Part shown: piece after piece, positions 32,696-44,455 of the stretch
Numbering within the stretch: the first letter of the stretch is position 1
How the letters are laid out: each line of letters opens with the position of its first letter
Assembly: GCA_020637805.1 (NCBI GenBank)
Contig: JACKJU010000008.1
Span: forward strand, 124,001 to 188,000
Source of the DNA: Nitratireductor sp.
GTDB lineage: Bacteria > Pseudomonadota > Alphaproteobacteria > Rhizobiales > Rhizobiaceae
DNA: 64,000 bases
Direction: 5' to 3'
Translations under genes and position numbers: made by a program
The notes under the pieces: generated by a model
What the model was told of the DNA's origin: nothing
Seen by the model: the letters and a program-made list of their open reading frames with translations, nothing else
The model's database searches: none

Positions 32696-33649
32696 ATGCC
32701 GAAACACGGACGTGGCAGAATCTACAAGAACATCATGGACACGGTGGGCGACACGCCGATCGTACGTCTCGACAAGCTTGCGAAAAAGCACCGGGTAAGG
32801 GCCAACCTTCTAGCCAAGCTCGAATTCTTCAACCCCGTCTCATCGGTCAAGGACCGCATCGGCGTTGCCATGATCGAGGCGATGGAAAAGAAGGGGTTGA
32901 TCAAACCGGGCAAATCCACGTTGGTGGAACCGACCTCCGGCAATACCGGGATCGGACTGGCCTTTGCAGCCGCACAGAAGGGCTACCGGCTGATCCTGAC
33001 GATGCCGGAAACCATGTCGGTCGAGCGCAGGCGCATGTTCGCGATACTCGGCGCGGAGGTGGAACTGACGGAAGGCGCCAAGGGCATGAAGGGCGCCATC
33101 GCAAGGGCAGAAGAGCTGGCGCAAACTATCCCCGGAGCGGTTATTCCCCAACAGTTCGAGAACCCGGCCAATCCGGCCATTCACCGCAAGACCACCGGAC
33201 CGGAAATCTGGAACGATACCAAGGGACGCGTGCATGTCTTCGTTTCCGGCATCGGCACCGGCGGTACGATCACGGGCGCAGGGGGCTATCTGAAGAAAAT
33301 GAACCCCAAGCTTCACATCGTGGCCGTGGAGCCGGCGGACTCACCGGTTCTTTCCGGTGGAGAGCCGGGTCCGCACAAGATACAGGGTATCGGAGCGGGC
33401 TTTGCCCCGCCGATACTCAACACGAAGATTTACGACGAGATCGTCAAGGTCACCAATGATGAGGCCTTCGAAATGGCCCGCGAGGTCGCGCGCCTGGAAG
33501 GCGTTCCCGTCGGAATTTCCTCGGGCGCAGCACTGACTGCCGCCATTCGGGTCGGCCGCCGGAAAGAGTTCGAGAAGAAGAACCTCGTGGTCATCATCCC
33601 CTCAATGGCCGAGCGCTATGTCTCGACACTGCTGTTCGAGGGGCTCTGA
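32696..33649 (+). CDS. cysK: Cysteine synthase A (O-acetylserine sulfhydrylase)
   Basis: CysK makes cysteine from O-acetylserine and sulfide with PLP. The 317-residue protein has the PLP-binding Lys at 52 (NPVSSVKDRIG), the substrate loop EPTSGNTGIGLAF and the phosphate loop GIGTGGTITGAGG. The C-terminus is standard for CysK rather than CysM. The start at 32696 is chosen for AATGGAGGGATGTTCC before it. It is a single gene, convergent with the EAL regulator. Confidence 0.93.
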   Translation: MPKHGRGRIYKNIMDTVGDTPIVRLDKLAKKHRVRANLLAKLEFFNPVSSVKDRIGVAMIEAMEKKGLIKPGKSTLVEPTSGNTGIGLAFAAAQKGYRLILTMPETMSVERRRMFAILGAEVELTEGAKGMKGAIARAEELAQTIPGAVIPQQFENPANPAIHRKTTGPEIWNDTKGRVHVFVSGIGTGGTITGAGGYLKKMNPKLHIVAVEPADSPVLSGGEPGPHKIQGIGAGFAPPILNTKIYDEIVKVTNDEAFEMAREVARLEGVPVGISSGAALTAAIRVGRRKEFEKKNLVVIIPSMAERYVSTLLFEGL

Positions 33650-33668
33650 CGCACCGGTCTTATACCAT

Positions 33669-34871
33669 TCAGGCAGCGGCAATCGAACGCATCCATGAAT
33701 GCGGATGGCTGAAATACTCGGTGATCTGGTCCGCCGGCATCGGCTTTGCGATCAGGTAGCCCTGCGCCTGATGCACGCCCTTTGCCTTGACGTAGTCGAA
33801 CACTTCCTTGCGCTCGATGCCCTCGGCAACCACGCGCATGTTCATCATGCGGGCAAGCGAGACGCTGGCGTTGACGGTTTCCGCCGAGAACGCGTCGGTG
33901 AGGACGTTGTTGATGAACGACTGATCGATCTTCAACTCGTTGAAGGGAAACATTCTCAGGTTCGAGATATTCGAGGCACCTGTGCCGAAGTCGTCGATGG
34001 ATATCTCGAAACCGTGGATGCGCAGGCGCGAAAGCACTTCCAGCGTCGCAGGATCGAGATCGAGCACCGTGCTCTCGGTGATCTCAAGGCAGAACTGCGA
34101 GGTCTTGAGACCGGCCTTGCCGATCCGGTTCATGAAGATGTCAGGCAGCGTGATGTCGGACAGCATGCCCGGCGGAATGTTGATGGCAATCTTCATGCCG
34201 GCCCATTCCGGACGCTGCATGTCCTCGATGACGCATTCGACTATAGCTATGGTGAGACGCCCCATCAGCCCGCTATTGGTGGCAATCGGAAGGAAGAGGC
34301 CGGGCGATACGACACCGCGTTCCGGATCGATCCAGCGCACCAGCGCTTCTGCGCCGCTTATCGATCCGGTCAGAAGATCCACCTTGGGCTGGTAGAAGGG
34401 AACGAACAGGCCCTTGTCGAGCGCAGCGGACACGTCCTCCTTCAGGGGCCACGTGCCGTCAGCATTGGCGCGGCCTGCTTCGCTTGACTTCCGGCTTCCG
34501 AAGACCTTGTCGAGCGAGGACTTGGTCAGTGGCTTCGAGATATGGCCGATCACGTCGAGGCCGTACATGCGGGCGAGGTTTGCCGCATTCTCGATGAGTT
34601 CCTTCTGGTGGCCGGAAAACAGTGCGATGCGGCCCTTGAACCCGCGCGATTTCAGAAGCCGGATCAGTTCATATCCGTCCATGTTCGGCATCTTGAGGTC
34701 GCTGACGATCAGACCTACCGGCTTGGGGTGCCTGTCCAGGATTTCGAGCGCATGGGCTCCATCGCGAGCGTGCAGAATTTCGGCAACCTGCATGCTGCTG
34801 AAATAGGCCGTCAGGATGGCGATCTGTGTCGGATCGTCGTCGACCACAAGTATAGAATCTACAGGATCCAT
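33669..34871 (-). CDS. Response regulator with EAL c-di-GMP phosphodiesterase domain
   Basis: This 400-residue protein has a receiver domain (about 1-125) with Asp58 (IVSDLKMPNMDGY) and an EAL domain (about 150-395). The catalytic set looks complete: EAL at 175-177, the INIPP Asn, DDFGTG, the Lys in LKIDQSF and the Glu in VVAEGIE. It should therefore hydrolyse c-di-GMP when phosphorylated or released. It lies 85 bp from the hybrid kinase on the same strand, whose HPt domain is the likely phosphodonor. Confidence 0.9.
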   Translation of the reverse strand: MDPVDSILVVDDDPTQIAILTAYFSSMQVAEILHARDGAHALEILDRHPKPVGLIVSDLKMPNMDGYELIRLLKSRGFKGRIALFSGHQKELIENAANLARMYGLDVIGHISKPLTKSSLDKVFGSRKSSEAGRANADGTWPLKEDVSAALDKGLFVPFYQPKVDLLTGSISGAEALVRWIDPERGVVSPGLFLPIATNSGLMGRLTIAIVECVIEDMQRPEWAGMKIAINIPPGMLSDITLPDIFMNRIGKAGLKTSQFCLEITESTVLDLDPATLEVLSRLRIHGFEISIDDFGTGASNISNLRMFPFNELKIDQSFINNVLTDAFSAETVNASVSLARMMNMRVVAEGIERKEVFDYVKAKGVHQAQGYLIAKPMPADQITEYFSHPHSWMRSIAAA

Positions 34872-34956
34872 CGGTATTCCCCACCTCGCTCGATATTCCG
34901 TCTCACCCTATCGCAACCCGGTAAAATACCGCGAAAGGCAATAACTAAAGTTTTAT

Positions 34957-37734
<2,778 letters not shown>

Positions 37735-37962
37735 AGGTTTGCGTCCCCGGCAGTCCAGGTGGCTGCCTCGTGAAATTTCCGTCCATCCCGAACTTGCCAT
37801 CGAGGGGTCAAATTTGCGTTAACCCAAATGAATTCCGGGACAGATTGCCACCCGGCGAACCGGGCAACCGGAAACCGCGGCCATGGTTTACGGCTCATTA
37901 AATGGCCTCATTTACAATGAAGTGACTTCCCGAGATTCCTCCAAAGGACCAATGGCAATCAC

Positions 37963-40212
37963 ATGGCAGGCAGACGCAAACCGGGCCAGCGAATCGAACC
38001 CGTGTTCGAGAGCGGGAAACGAAAACCGGTGCACGGCGAGATACGCGGCGAATCGAGAGATGAGCAACGCGATACGCGGCGCCGGAACGCCCGCTCGGGC
38101 CAGGGTGGCAGAAACGGCGGCCCGCCGTCCGGAAAATCCGGACGCAAGACGCGCAAGTCAGGCGGAGGTGGAAGGCGTGGCCTGTTGGGCTTCTTCCGCC
38201 GCAGCATCTACTGGGTGCTGGTGCTTGGTGTGTGGGGTTTTATCGGCGTCGCAGGCATTGTCGGCTACTATGCTGTCAAACTGCCGCAATCGACCCAGTG
38301 GTCCGTGCCGGACCGGCCGCCAAACGCCAAGATACTTGCCGTCAATGGCGAACTGATCGCGAACCGGGGAATCACCGGCGGCGAGGCGGTGCGCCTCGAC
38401 GAGATGTCGCCCTACCTGCCCATGGCGGTGATTGCCATCGAAGACCGGCGATTCAAGTCGCATTTCGGGTTCGATCCGATCGGCTTTACCCGGGCCATGG
38501 TCACGAACCTGGTAGCCGGGCGTGCGGTTCAGGGCGGCTCCACAATCACCCAGCAGCTCGCCAAGAACCTGTTTCTCGAACCCGAGCGCACGATCGACCG
38601 GAAGATTCAGGAACTCATCCTTTCATTCTGGCTGGAAACGAAGTTCACCAAGGACGAGATCCTCGAACTCTATCTGAACCGGGTCTATTTCGGCTCCGGT
38701 GCCTATGGCGTGGATGCTGCGGCAAGGCGCTATTTCGGCAAATCGGCCAGGGATGTGAACCTGGCGGAAGCCGCCATGATCGCCGGGCTTCTCAAGGCAC
38801 CCTCGCGGCTTTCCCCTGCTCGCGATCCGAAGGCAGCAGAGGCGCGCGCCCAGGTCGTGCTGCACGCGATGGAAGATGCAGGTTTCGTCACGGACCGGGA
38901 AGTGACCACGGCCCTTTCAATGGAGGCCAAGAAGGCGAAACGCTACTGGAGCGGATCGGAGCACTACGTCGCCGACATGGTGATGAAGGAATTGCCTGCA
39001 CTGATCGGCGAGATGCGCAAGGACGTGGTGGTGGATACCACGGTCGACCTGTTCCTGCAGAAGAAGGCCGGCGTTCTGATTCACGACGCCGTTGCCGAAA
39101 ACCGCGACAGCCACAAGGTAACGCAGGGTGCGCTTGTCGCCATGGACGGCACTGGGGCAATACGGGCGCTGGTCGGCGGGGCAGAATATGCCGACAGCCA
39201 GTTCAACCGTGCGGTGGATGCCAACCGCCAGCCGGGATCGGCCTTCAAGCCGTTCGTCTATCTGGCCGCCATTGAAAGCGGACGGACACCCGACACCGTA
39301 CGCGTAGACCGCAAGGTGAAGATCGGCAAATGGGCGCCGGAGAACTACGACCACAAGTATCGCGGGCCCGTGACGCTCGCCGAAGGGCTTGCCTGGTCCC
39401 TGAACACGATCTCAGCCCAGCTGATCTCAGAGATCGGTCCCAAGCGGGTGCAGGAAACGGCTGCGAGGCTGGGAATCCATTCGCCGATCGCCCGCAATGC
39501 CTCGATCGCGCTTGGCACTTCCGAGGTGACGCTTGAGGAGCTGACCTCGGCATATGCGCCTTTCGCCAATGGCGGCTATCTCGCCAAACCCTGGCTTATC
39601 CGCCGCGTGACCACGCTGGATGGCAAGGTTCTCTACGACCGCAAGCAGACGGAACAGCCGAAAGTGCTGGCGAGTGCGGAACTCGGCATGATGAATTCGA
39701 TGCTGCAGCGGGTCGTCGAGGACGGCACAGGCAAGAGGGCGCAGGTTGACGGCTGGCAGATTGCAGGCAAGACCGGCACCACACAGAACTCGCGCGACGC
39801 GTTGTTCGTCGGCTACAGCGCCAACCTCGTCACCGGCGTATGGTTCGGCAATGACGATGGAACCCCGATGAAGAAAGTTACCGGCGGCTCGCTGCCAGCC
39901 GAAACGTTCGGCGCATTCATGACCGTTGCACACAAGGGCGTTCCCTCGGCCGACCTGCCGGGCATCTATCTGCCGCCACAGGTCTCGATCGTTCCGGAAA
40001 GACGCCCGGTGCTTCCGGCAGGCAATCCGGCGATGGCACCGGTGGACAAAGCCGTTCTGCCGCAAACTGCGGGCAATGCCGCGTCACAACCGGCGCGCAG
40101 GCCACTGGATGAAGTTAGCGGCGCACCACGGCCATCGGGAATTGTCGGAGGGAACCAGCAGGCCAACAGCGGCAAGCCGCGAAATATTCTCGACATCCTG
40201 CTTGGCGGGTGA
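37963..40212 (+). CDS. Class A penicillin-binding protein 1A family
   Basis: This bifunctional peptidoglycan glycosyltransferase/transpeptidase has 749 residues. A basic, Gly/Arg-rich cytoplasmic N-terminus (1-80) precedes one transmembrane helix (about 82-105). The GT51 domain has the catalytic Glu160 (AVIAIEDRRFKSHFG) and GGSTITQQLAKN. The transpeptidase domain has QPGSAFKPFVY (SxxK), SLNT (SxN) and AGKTGTT (KTG). A Pro-rich C-terminal tail follows. The start is taken at 37963. The gene is followed by a terminator and converges on the LysM gene. Confidence 0.93.
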   Translation: MAGRRKPGQRIEPVFESGKRKPVHGEIRGESRDEQRDTRRRNARSGQGGRNGGPPSGKSGRKTRKSGGGGRRGLLGFFRRSIYWVLVLGVWGFIGVAGIVGYYAVKLPQSTQWSVPDRPPNAKILAVNGELIANRGITGGEAVRLDEMSPYLPMAVIAIEDRRFKSHFGFDPIGFTRAMVTNLVAGRAVQGGSTITQQLAKNLFLEPERTIDRKIQELILSFWLETKFTKDEILELYLNRVYFGSGAYGVDAAARRYFGKSARDVNLAEAAMIAGLLKAPSRLSPARDPKAAEARAQVVLHAMEDAGFVTDREVTTALSMEAKKAKRYWSGSEHYVADMVMKELPALIGEMRKDVVVDTTVDLFLQKKAGVLIHDAVAENRDSHKVTQGALVAMDGTGAIRALVGGAEYADSQFNRAVDANRQPGSAFKPFVYLAAIESGRTPDTVRVDRKVKIGKWAPENYDHKYRGPVTLAEGLAWSLNTISAQLISEIGPKRVQETAARLGIHSPIARNASIALGTSEVTLEELTSAYAPFANGGYLAKPWLIRRVTTLDGKVLYDRKQTEQPKVLASAELGMMNSMLQRVVEDGTGKRAQVDGWQIAGKTGTTQNSRDALFVGYSANLVTGVWFGNDDGTPMKKVTGGSLPAETFGAFMTVAHKGVPSADLPGIYLPPQVSIVPERRPVLPAGNPAMAPVDKAVLPQTAGNAASQPARRPLDEVSGAPRPSGIVGGNQQANSGKPRNILDILLGG

Positions 40213-40255
40213 GGCTGCGGCAGACCCGGTACGGGAAATGCCACAGCCTTGTTTG
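40213..40255 (+). terminator. Rho-independent terminator after the PBP1A gene
   Basis: GGCTGCGGCA (40213-40222) pairs with TGCCACAGCC (40239-40248), one mismatch, with an inner CCCG/CGGG pair. TTGTTTGTCTT follows. It begins at the first base after the stop codon. Confidence 0.75.
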
Positions 40256-40281
40256 TCTTCATTGCGGCCGGCGGGTAACAA

Positions 40282-40327
40282 CCAGGCTAGGCCTGAGGAT
40301 CACCTAGTGATCCCAATTTAGGCCTGG
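40282..40327. other. Palindromic hairpin between convergent PBP1A and LysM genes
   Basis: GGATCAC (40297-40303), CTA, GTGATCC (40307-40313) is a perfect stem. An outer CCAGGC-TA / TAGGCCTGG pairing (40282-40289 with 40319-40327) extends it with a bulge. It lies 8 bp from the LysM gene stop on the minus strand and may act as its terminator, but there is no T-run. Confidence 0.5.
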
Positions 40328-40334
40328 GCCGCGA

Positions 40335-40802
40335 TCAGGCGTCGGCCAGATCCGGGATGCGCAGCACCTGACCCGGATAGATGAGGTCGGGGTCCTTGAG
40401 CATCGGCTTGTTGGCCTCGAAGATGACCGTGTATTTCGGTCCCTTGCCCTTGCCATATACCTCGGTCGCGATCTTCCACAGGCTGTCGCCCTTCTTGACG
40501 GTGTAGAAGCGCGGCTCCTTAGCGTCCGGCGTATCGCCTGTAGCAACCTTCAGCTCGCTCGCCTCGACCTTGGAAACACCCAGTGTGTTGCCGAGTGCGA
40601 TAACAGCCTTCTCGAACACGCTCTGGTCGGCAACCTCACCCTTGACGATGGCCTTGTCGCCATCCACTTCAACCTGCACCTTGTCGGTACCGAGATCGTA
40701 GCTGTCGAGTTCCTTCTTCAGGCTGTCGGCATCCGGCGTTTCCTCGTCATCGCCGATGCCGAGCTTCTTGCCCACCGATTTCACAAAATCAAAAATACCC
40801 AT
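40335..40802 (-). CDS. BON-LysM protein (Kbp/YgaU family)
   Basis: This 155-residue soluble protein has an N-terminal amphipathic start (MGIFDFVKSVGKKLG), a BON domain (about 40-90, VQVEVDGDKAIVKGEV) and a C-terminal LysM (about 100-152, FYTVKKGDSLWKIATEVYG and YPGQVLRIP). The E. coli homologue Kbp (YgaU) is a cytoplasmic potassium-binding protein. No signal peptide is visible, in line with that. It lies between accD and the convergent PBP1A gene. Confidence 0.9.
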   Translation of the reverse strand: MGIFDFVKSVGKKLGIGDDEETPDADSLKKELDSYDLGTDKVQVEVDGDKAIVKGEVADQSVFEKAVIALGNTLGVSKVEASELKVATGDTPDAKEPRFYTVKKGDSLWKIATEVYGKGKGPKYTVIFEANKPMLKDPDLIYPGQVLRIPDLADA

Positions 40803-40886
40803 TGAACGCCTCTCTCTGGTTGTTGGCCGGTCAAACGCAACACCAATAGTGTTACCGGCAAAAGACTGTGCCGCTGGAACGGCTAC

Positions 40887-41885
40887 TCATTCAGCGGCCT
40901 TGTCCAGCGGGACCTCGCCATTTGCGGTTTCATCGGATCCGGATTCGTCCGATTCGCTGCCGCTTTCATTCATCGTGGTCTCGGCCGCCGCTGGTGTGCC
41001 GTTTTCCTCACCCTGCAGGGCCACGCCCTCCACCGGATGAAGCTTCATCAGCAAGCGGATGATCTGGGAGAGGCGGCCGCGCAGTTCCTTGCGCGGGACA
41101 ACCATGTCGATCATGCCGTGTTCAAGCAGGTATTCGGCGGTCTGGAAGCCTTCCGGCAGTTTTTCCCGGATCGTCTGCTCGATCACGCGCTTTCCGGCAA
41201 ATCCGATCTCGGCGCCCGGTTCGGCGATGTGAATGTCGCCCAGCATGGCATAGGAAGCCGAAACCCCACCGGTGGTCGGGTTGGTCAGCACGACGATATA
41301 GGGAAGGCCTGCCTCCTTGAGCATTTCCACCATGACGGTGGTTCGCGGCAGCTGCATGAGGGAGAGTATGCCTTCCTGCATGCGGGCACCGCCGGAGGCC
41401 GGGAACATGATAAGCGGTGCGTTGAGTTCCAGTGCCTTCTCGAAGGCGGCGATGATCGCCTCGCCTGCTGCAAGGCCGAGCGAGCCGCCCATGAAAGTAA
41501 ATTCGTGAACGGAGGCAACGACGTCCACGCCGTCGATCTTGCCCGCACCATTGAGGATCGCGTCCTCCATGCCGGTGCGTGCCCGGTAGTCCTTCAGGCG
41601 ATCGGTGTAGCGTCGCGAATCCCGGAATTTCAGAGGATCCTGGGCAACCTTGGGCTGGGCAAGCTTCTCATATTCGCCGTTGTCGAAAAGATATCCGAGC
41701 CGCTTCGCGGCCGAGATCTTCATGTGATAGCCGGAACCCGGTATCACGCCCATATTGGCTTCGAGGTCCTTGTGGAAGACCATCTCGCCGGTTTCGGGGC
41801 ACTTGATCCAGAGGTTTTCCGGCATCTCCTTGCGTGTAAGGAGGCCGGAAAGCTTGGGTCTCACATAGTTCGTAATCCAGTTCAT
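40887..41885 (-). CDS. accD: Acetyl-CoA carboxylase carboxyltransferase subunit beta
   Basis: AccD with AccA transfers CO2 from carboxybiotin to acetyl-CoA, the first step of fatty acid synthesis. The 332-residue protein has the crotonase-type core (FTFMGGSLGLAAGEAIIAAFE, FPASGGARMQEGI, TNPTTGGVSASYAM). The N-terminal zinc ribbon is degenerate: in NLWIKCPETGEMVFHKDLEA and the following segment only one of the usual four Cys remains. The C-terminus is acidic and extended. It follows trpA by 116 bp on the same strand. folC, which in my recollection usually follows accD in Rhizobiales, is absent. Confidence 0.94.
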   Translation of the reverse strand: MNWITNYVRPKLSGLLTRKEMPENLWIKCPETGEMVFHKDLEANMGVIPGSGYHMKISAAKRLGYLFDNGEYEKLAQPKVAQDPLKFRDSRRYTDRLKDYRARTGMEDAILNGAGKIDGVDVVASVHEFTFMGGSLGLAAGEAIIAAFEKALELNAPLIMFPASGGARMQEGILSLMQLPRTTVMVEMLKEAGLPYIVVLTNPTTGGVSASYAMLGDIHIAEPGAEIGFAGKRVIEQTIREKLPEGFQTAEYLLEHGMIDMVVPRKELRGRLSQIIRLLMKLHPVEGVALQGEENGTPAAAETTMNESGSESDESGSDETANGEVPLDKAAE

Positions 41886-42001
41886 GGTCTTTTCGTATGC
41901 CCCTACGTCACGGCAGTCAAGAATTCGTCTCTACCGGCCGTCCTGATCGTTGCGCAGTATCCCTCTGGCGGCTCCGCACCAGACAGGAGAATGGTCTGCA
42001 A

Positions 42002-42835
42002 TTACGCCTTTTTCCCGGCCTTCCTGACGCCCTTGGCCAGTTCCTTCACGAGTTTTGCGACGGCAGGAACGGTTTTCGCCGTTGCATGACCCTTCTTGCT
42101 GAGGCTGCCGGCTATCGCAGACACGATGGCAGAACCGACGACAACGCCGTCGGCAGCGCGGCCGATGGCGGTCGCCTGTTCAGCAGTTCTGACCCCAAAG
42201 CCGACGCAGACGGGCAAGTCGGTGCCCGCCTTGATATGCGAGACCGATGCGGCAACTTTTTCCGGGTCTGGCGCCGCCGAACCGGTAATGCCGGTAATCG
42301 ACACATAGTAGACGAAACCGGAAGTGTTCTTCAGGACCACCGGCAGCCGCTTCGCATCGGTTGTTGGCGTCGTCAGGCGCACGAAATTGAGGCCCGCTTC
42401 CATGGCTGGCAGGCACAACTCGTCATCTGCCTCCGGCGGGACGTCGACGACGATCAGGCCGTCAACACCGGCAGAGGTGGCTTTTTTCAGAAACTCGTCG
42501 ACGCCCATGATGTAGATCGGGTTGTAGTAGCCCATCAGAACGACCGGCGTGTGCTTGTCGTGCTTGCGGAAATCCTTCACCAGCTTGAGGGTTTTCTTCA
42601 GCGTCATGCCGCCGTGAAGCGCGCGCTGCCCGGCAAGCTGGATTGCGGGTCCGTCGGCCATCGGGTCGGAAAACGGCATGCCGATTTCGATCAGGTCTGC
42701 GCCGGCTTCCGGCAGAGCCTTGATGATCTCAAGCGAGGTGTCGGGATCGGGGTCGCCCGCCATGACAAACGTCACAAGGGCCGGGCGCCCGTTTTCCTTC
42801 AGTTCCGCGAAACGCCGGTCGATACGGGTGGTCAT
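42002..42835 (-). CDS. trpA: Tryptophan synthase alpha subunit
   Basis: TrpA cleaves indole-3-glycerol phosphate and channels indole to TrpB. The 277-residue TIM barrel has the catalytic Glu in LIEIGMPFSDPMADGP and Asp in VDGLIVVDVPPEADD, and the phosphate-binding GFGVRTAEQA. Its ATG overlaps the stop of the upstream cutA gene (ATGA, 42832-42835), so it is probably translated by coupling from cutA, which is itself 10 bp from trpB. Confidence 0.96.
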   Translation of the reverse strand: MTTRIDRRFAELKENGRPALVTFVMAGDPDPDTSLEIIKALPEAGADLIEIGMPFSDPMADGPAIQLAGQRALHGGMTLKKTLKLVKDFRKHDKHTPVVLMGYYNPIYIMGVDEFLKKATSAGVDGLIVVDVPPEADDELCLPAMEAGLNFVRLTTPTTDAKRLPVVLKNTSGFVYYVSITGITGSAAPDPEKVAASVSHIKAGTDLPVCVGFGVRTAEQATAIGRAADGVVVGSAIVSAIAGSLSKKGHATAKTVPAVAKLVKELAKGVRKAGKKA

Positions 42836-43149
42836 GATGAGATTCCGGTTTCCTGTTCTATCCAGCGTTCGTAATCCGCATTGGCCGAAATGCCGGAATG
42901 GCGGAGAATCGCAGGAGTGTCGTAAGGGTGGTTGGCGCGCAGGAATTCACCGAGTTCGTCGGCCCGCGCGTCCGATGTCTTGAAAATTGCCAGTATCTCG
43001 TTTTCGTCCTCGATCCTGCCTTGCCAGCGATAGATCGAACGGACCTTTTCCACGATGTTGGCACAGGCTGCAAGACGCGCGTCCACGGCGCTGCGTGCGG
43101 CGGCTGACGCCTGGTCCATCCCGGAATAGGTCACGTGGAATTCGATCAT
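42832..43149 (-). CDS. cutA: CutA-like divalent cation tolerance protein
   Basis: CutA is a small trimeric protein of unclear function, first linked to copper tolerance. The 105-residue protein has the family features YSGMDQASAAARSAVDARLAACANIV, SIYRWQGRIEDENEILAIFKT and HPYDTPAILRH. The start at 43149 is chosen because it gives the usual N-terminus; the open frame upstream overlaps trpB. It lies between trpB (10 bp) and trpA (4 bp overlap), an unusual place for cutA and a clear part of the trp operon here. Confidence 0.88.
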   Translation of the reverse strand: MIEFHVTYSGMDQASAAARSAVDARLAACANIVEKVRSIYRWQGRIEDENEILAIFKTSDARADELGEFLRANHPYDTPAILRHSGISANADYERWIEQETGISS

Positions 43150-43159
43150 GCCGGGCCTG

Positions 43160-44380
43160 TCAGAGATCGAAGCCCAGGTACTTGCCGACAGAGAAGACGT
43201 CCTTGTCGCCACGGCCGCAAAGGTTCATGACGATGATCTGGTCCTTGTCCATCTTCGGCGCACGCTTGACGACTTCGGCCAGCGCGTGCGACGGCTCCAG
43301 TGCAGGAATGATACCTTCCGTCCGGCAGAGAAGCTGGAAGGCTTCCAGCGCCTCGTCATCCATGATTGGCACGTATTCCACGCGGCCGGTTTCCTTGAGC
43401 CACGAATGCTCCGGCCCGATACCCGGATAGTCGAGACCCGCCGAGATCGAATGGCCTTCCTTAATCTGGCCGTCCTTGTCCTGAAGCAGGTAAGTGCGGT
43501 TGCCGTGCAGAACGCCGGGTTTGCCCGCGGTCAGCGATGCGCAGTGCTTCTCGCCTTTCAAGCCTTCGCCACCTGCTTCCACGCCCACGATCTGCACGCT
43601 CTTGTCGTCCAGGAAGGGATGGAACAGCCCGATGGCATTGGAACCGCCGCCAACAGCGGCGATCAGCATATCGGGCAGCCTGCCTTCGGCCTCCATGAGC
43701 TGCTCGCGAACCTCGCGGCCTATGACAGACTGGAATTCGCGGACCAGTTCCGGATAGGGATGCGGGCCTGCGGCGGTGCCGATCAGGTAATAGGTCGAGT
43801 CCACGTTGGTAACCCAATCGCGAAGTGCCTCGTTCATGGCGTCCTTCAGCGTGCCGGCACCCGCCGTCACAGGCACGATCTCCGCGCCAAGCAACTTCAT
43901 GCGGAAAACGTTGGGCGACTGGCGCTCGACATCCGTCTTGCCCATGTAGACCACGCAGGGAAAGCCGAAGCGTGCGCAGACGGTGGCAGTAGCAACTCCG
44001 TGCTGACCGGCACCGGTTTCGGCGATGATACGGGTCTTGCCCATGCGTTTTGCGAGCAGGATCTGGCCGAGGCAGTTGTTGATCTTGTGCGAACCCGTGT
44101 GGTTGAGCTCGTCGCGCTTGAAATAGATCTTCGCGCCACCGAGATGCTCGGTCAGCCGCTCGGCGAAGTAGAGCGGCGAGGGACGCCCGGTATAATGCTT
44201 GTTGAGGTATTCAAGCTCGTCGATAAACGCCTTGTCCTTGCGAGCCTTGTTCCAGTGATCCTCGAGATCAAGGATGAGCGGCATGAGGGTTTCGGCGACG
44301 TAGCGGCCGCCGAAAATGCCGAAATGGCCGTTCTCGTCGGGTCCGGTACGGAAGGAATTCGGGTTGGCCGGGCTGTTCAA
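43160..44380 (-). CDS. trpB: Tryptophan synthase beta subunit
   Basis: TrpB condenses indole with serine using PLP. With the start chosen here it has 406 residues, including the PLP Lys in HTGSHKINNCLGQ, the GAGQHGVATAT loop and AAVGGGSNAIG. The start is a TTG at 44380 with GGGAAGAGAAAC before it, giving the usual N-terminal length; a GTG at 44407 is possible but lacks a ribosome-binding site. It is followed by cutA and trpA in one operon; trpF lies upstream on the same strand. Confidence 0.95.
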   Translation of the reverse strand: MNSPANPNSFRTGPDENGHFGIFGGRYVAETLMPLILDLEDHWNKARKDKAFIDELEYLNKHYTGRPSPLYFAERLTEHLGGAKIYFKRDELNHTGSHKINNCLGQILLAKRMGKTRIIAETGAGQHGVATATVCARFGFPCVVYMGKTDVERQSPNVFRMKLLGAEIVPVTAGAGTLKDAMNEALRDWVTNVDSTYYLIGTAAGPHPYPELVREFQSVIGREVREQLMEAEGRLPDMLIAAVGGGSNAIGLFHPFLDDKSVQIVGVEAGGEGLKGEKHCASLTAGKPGVLHGNRTYLLQDKDGQIKEGHSISAGLDYPGIGPEHSWLKETGRVEYVPIMDDEALEAFQLLCRTEGIIPALEPSHALAEVVKRAPKMDKDQIIVMNLCGRGDKDVFSVGKYLGFDL

Positions 44381-44455
44381 GTTTCTCTTCCCATGGTCTG
44401 GCCGCACTTAGCCGGTGCAGCATGCATCCCGGTAGCAAATGGCTTGCCGCCGGGT

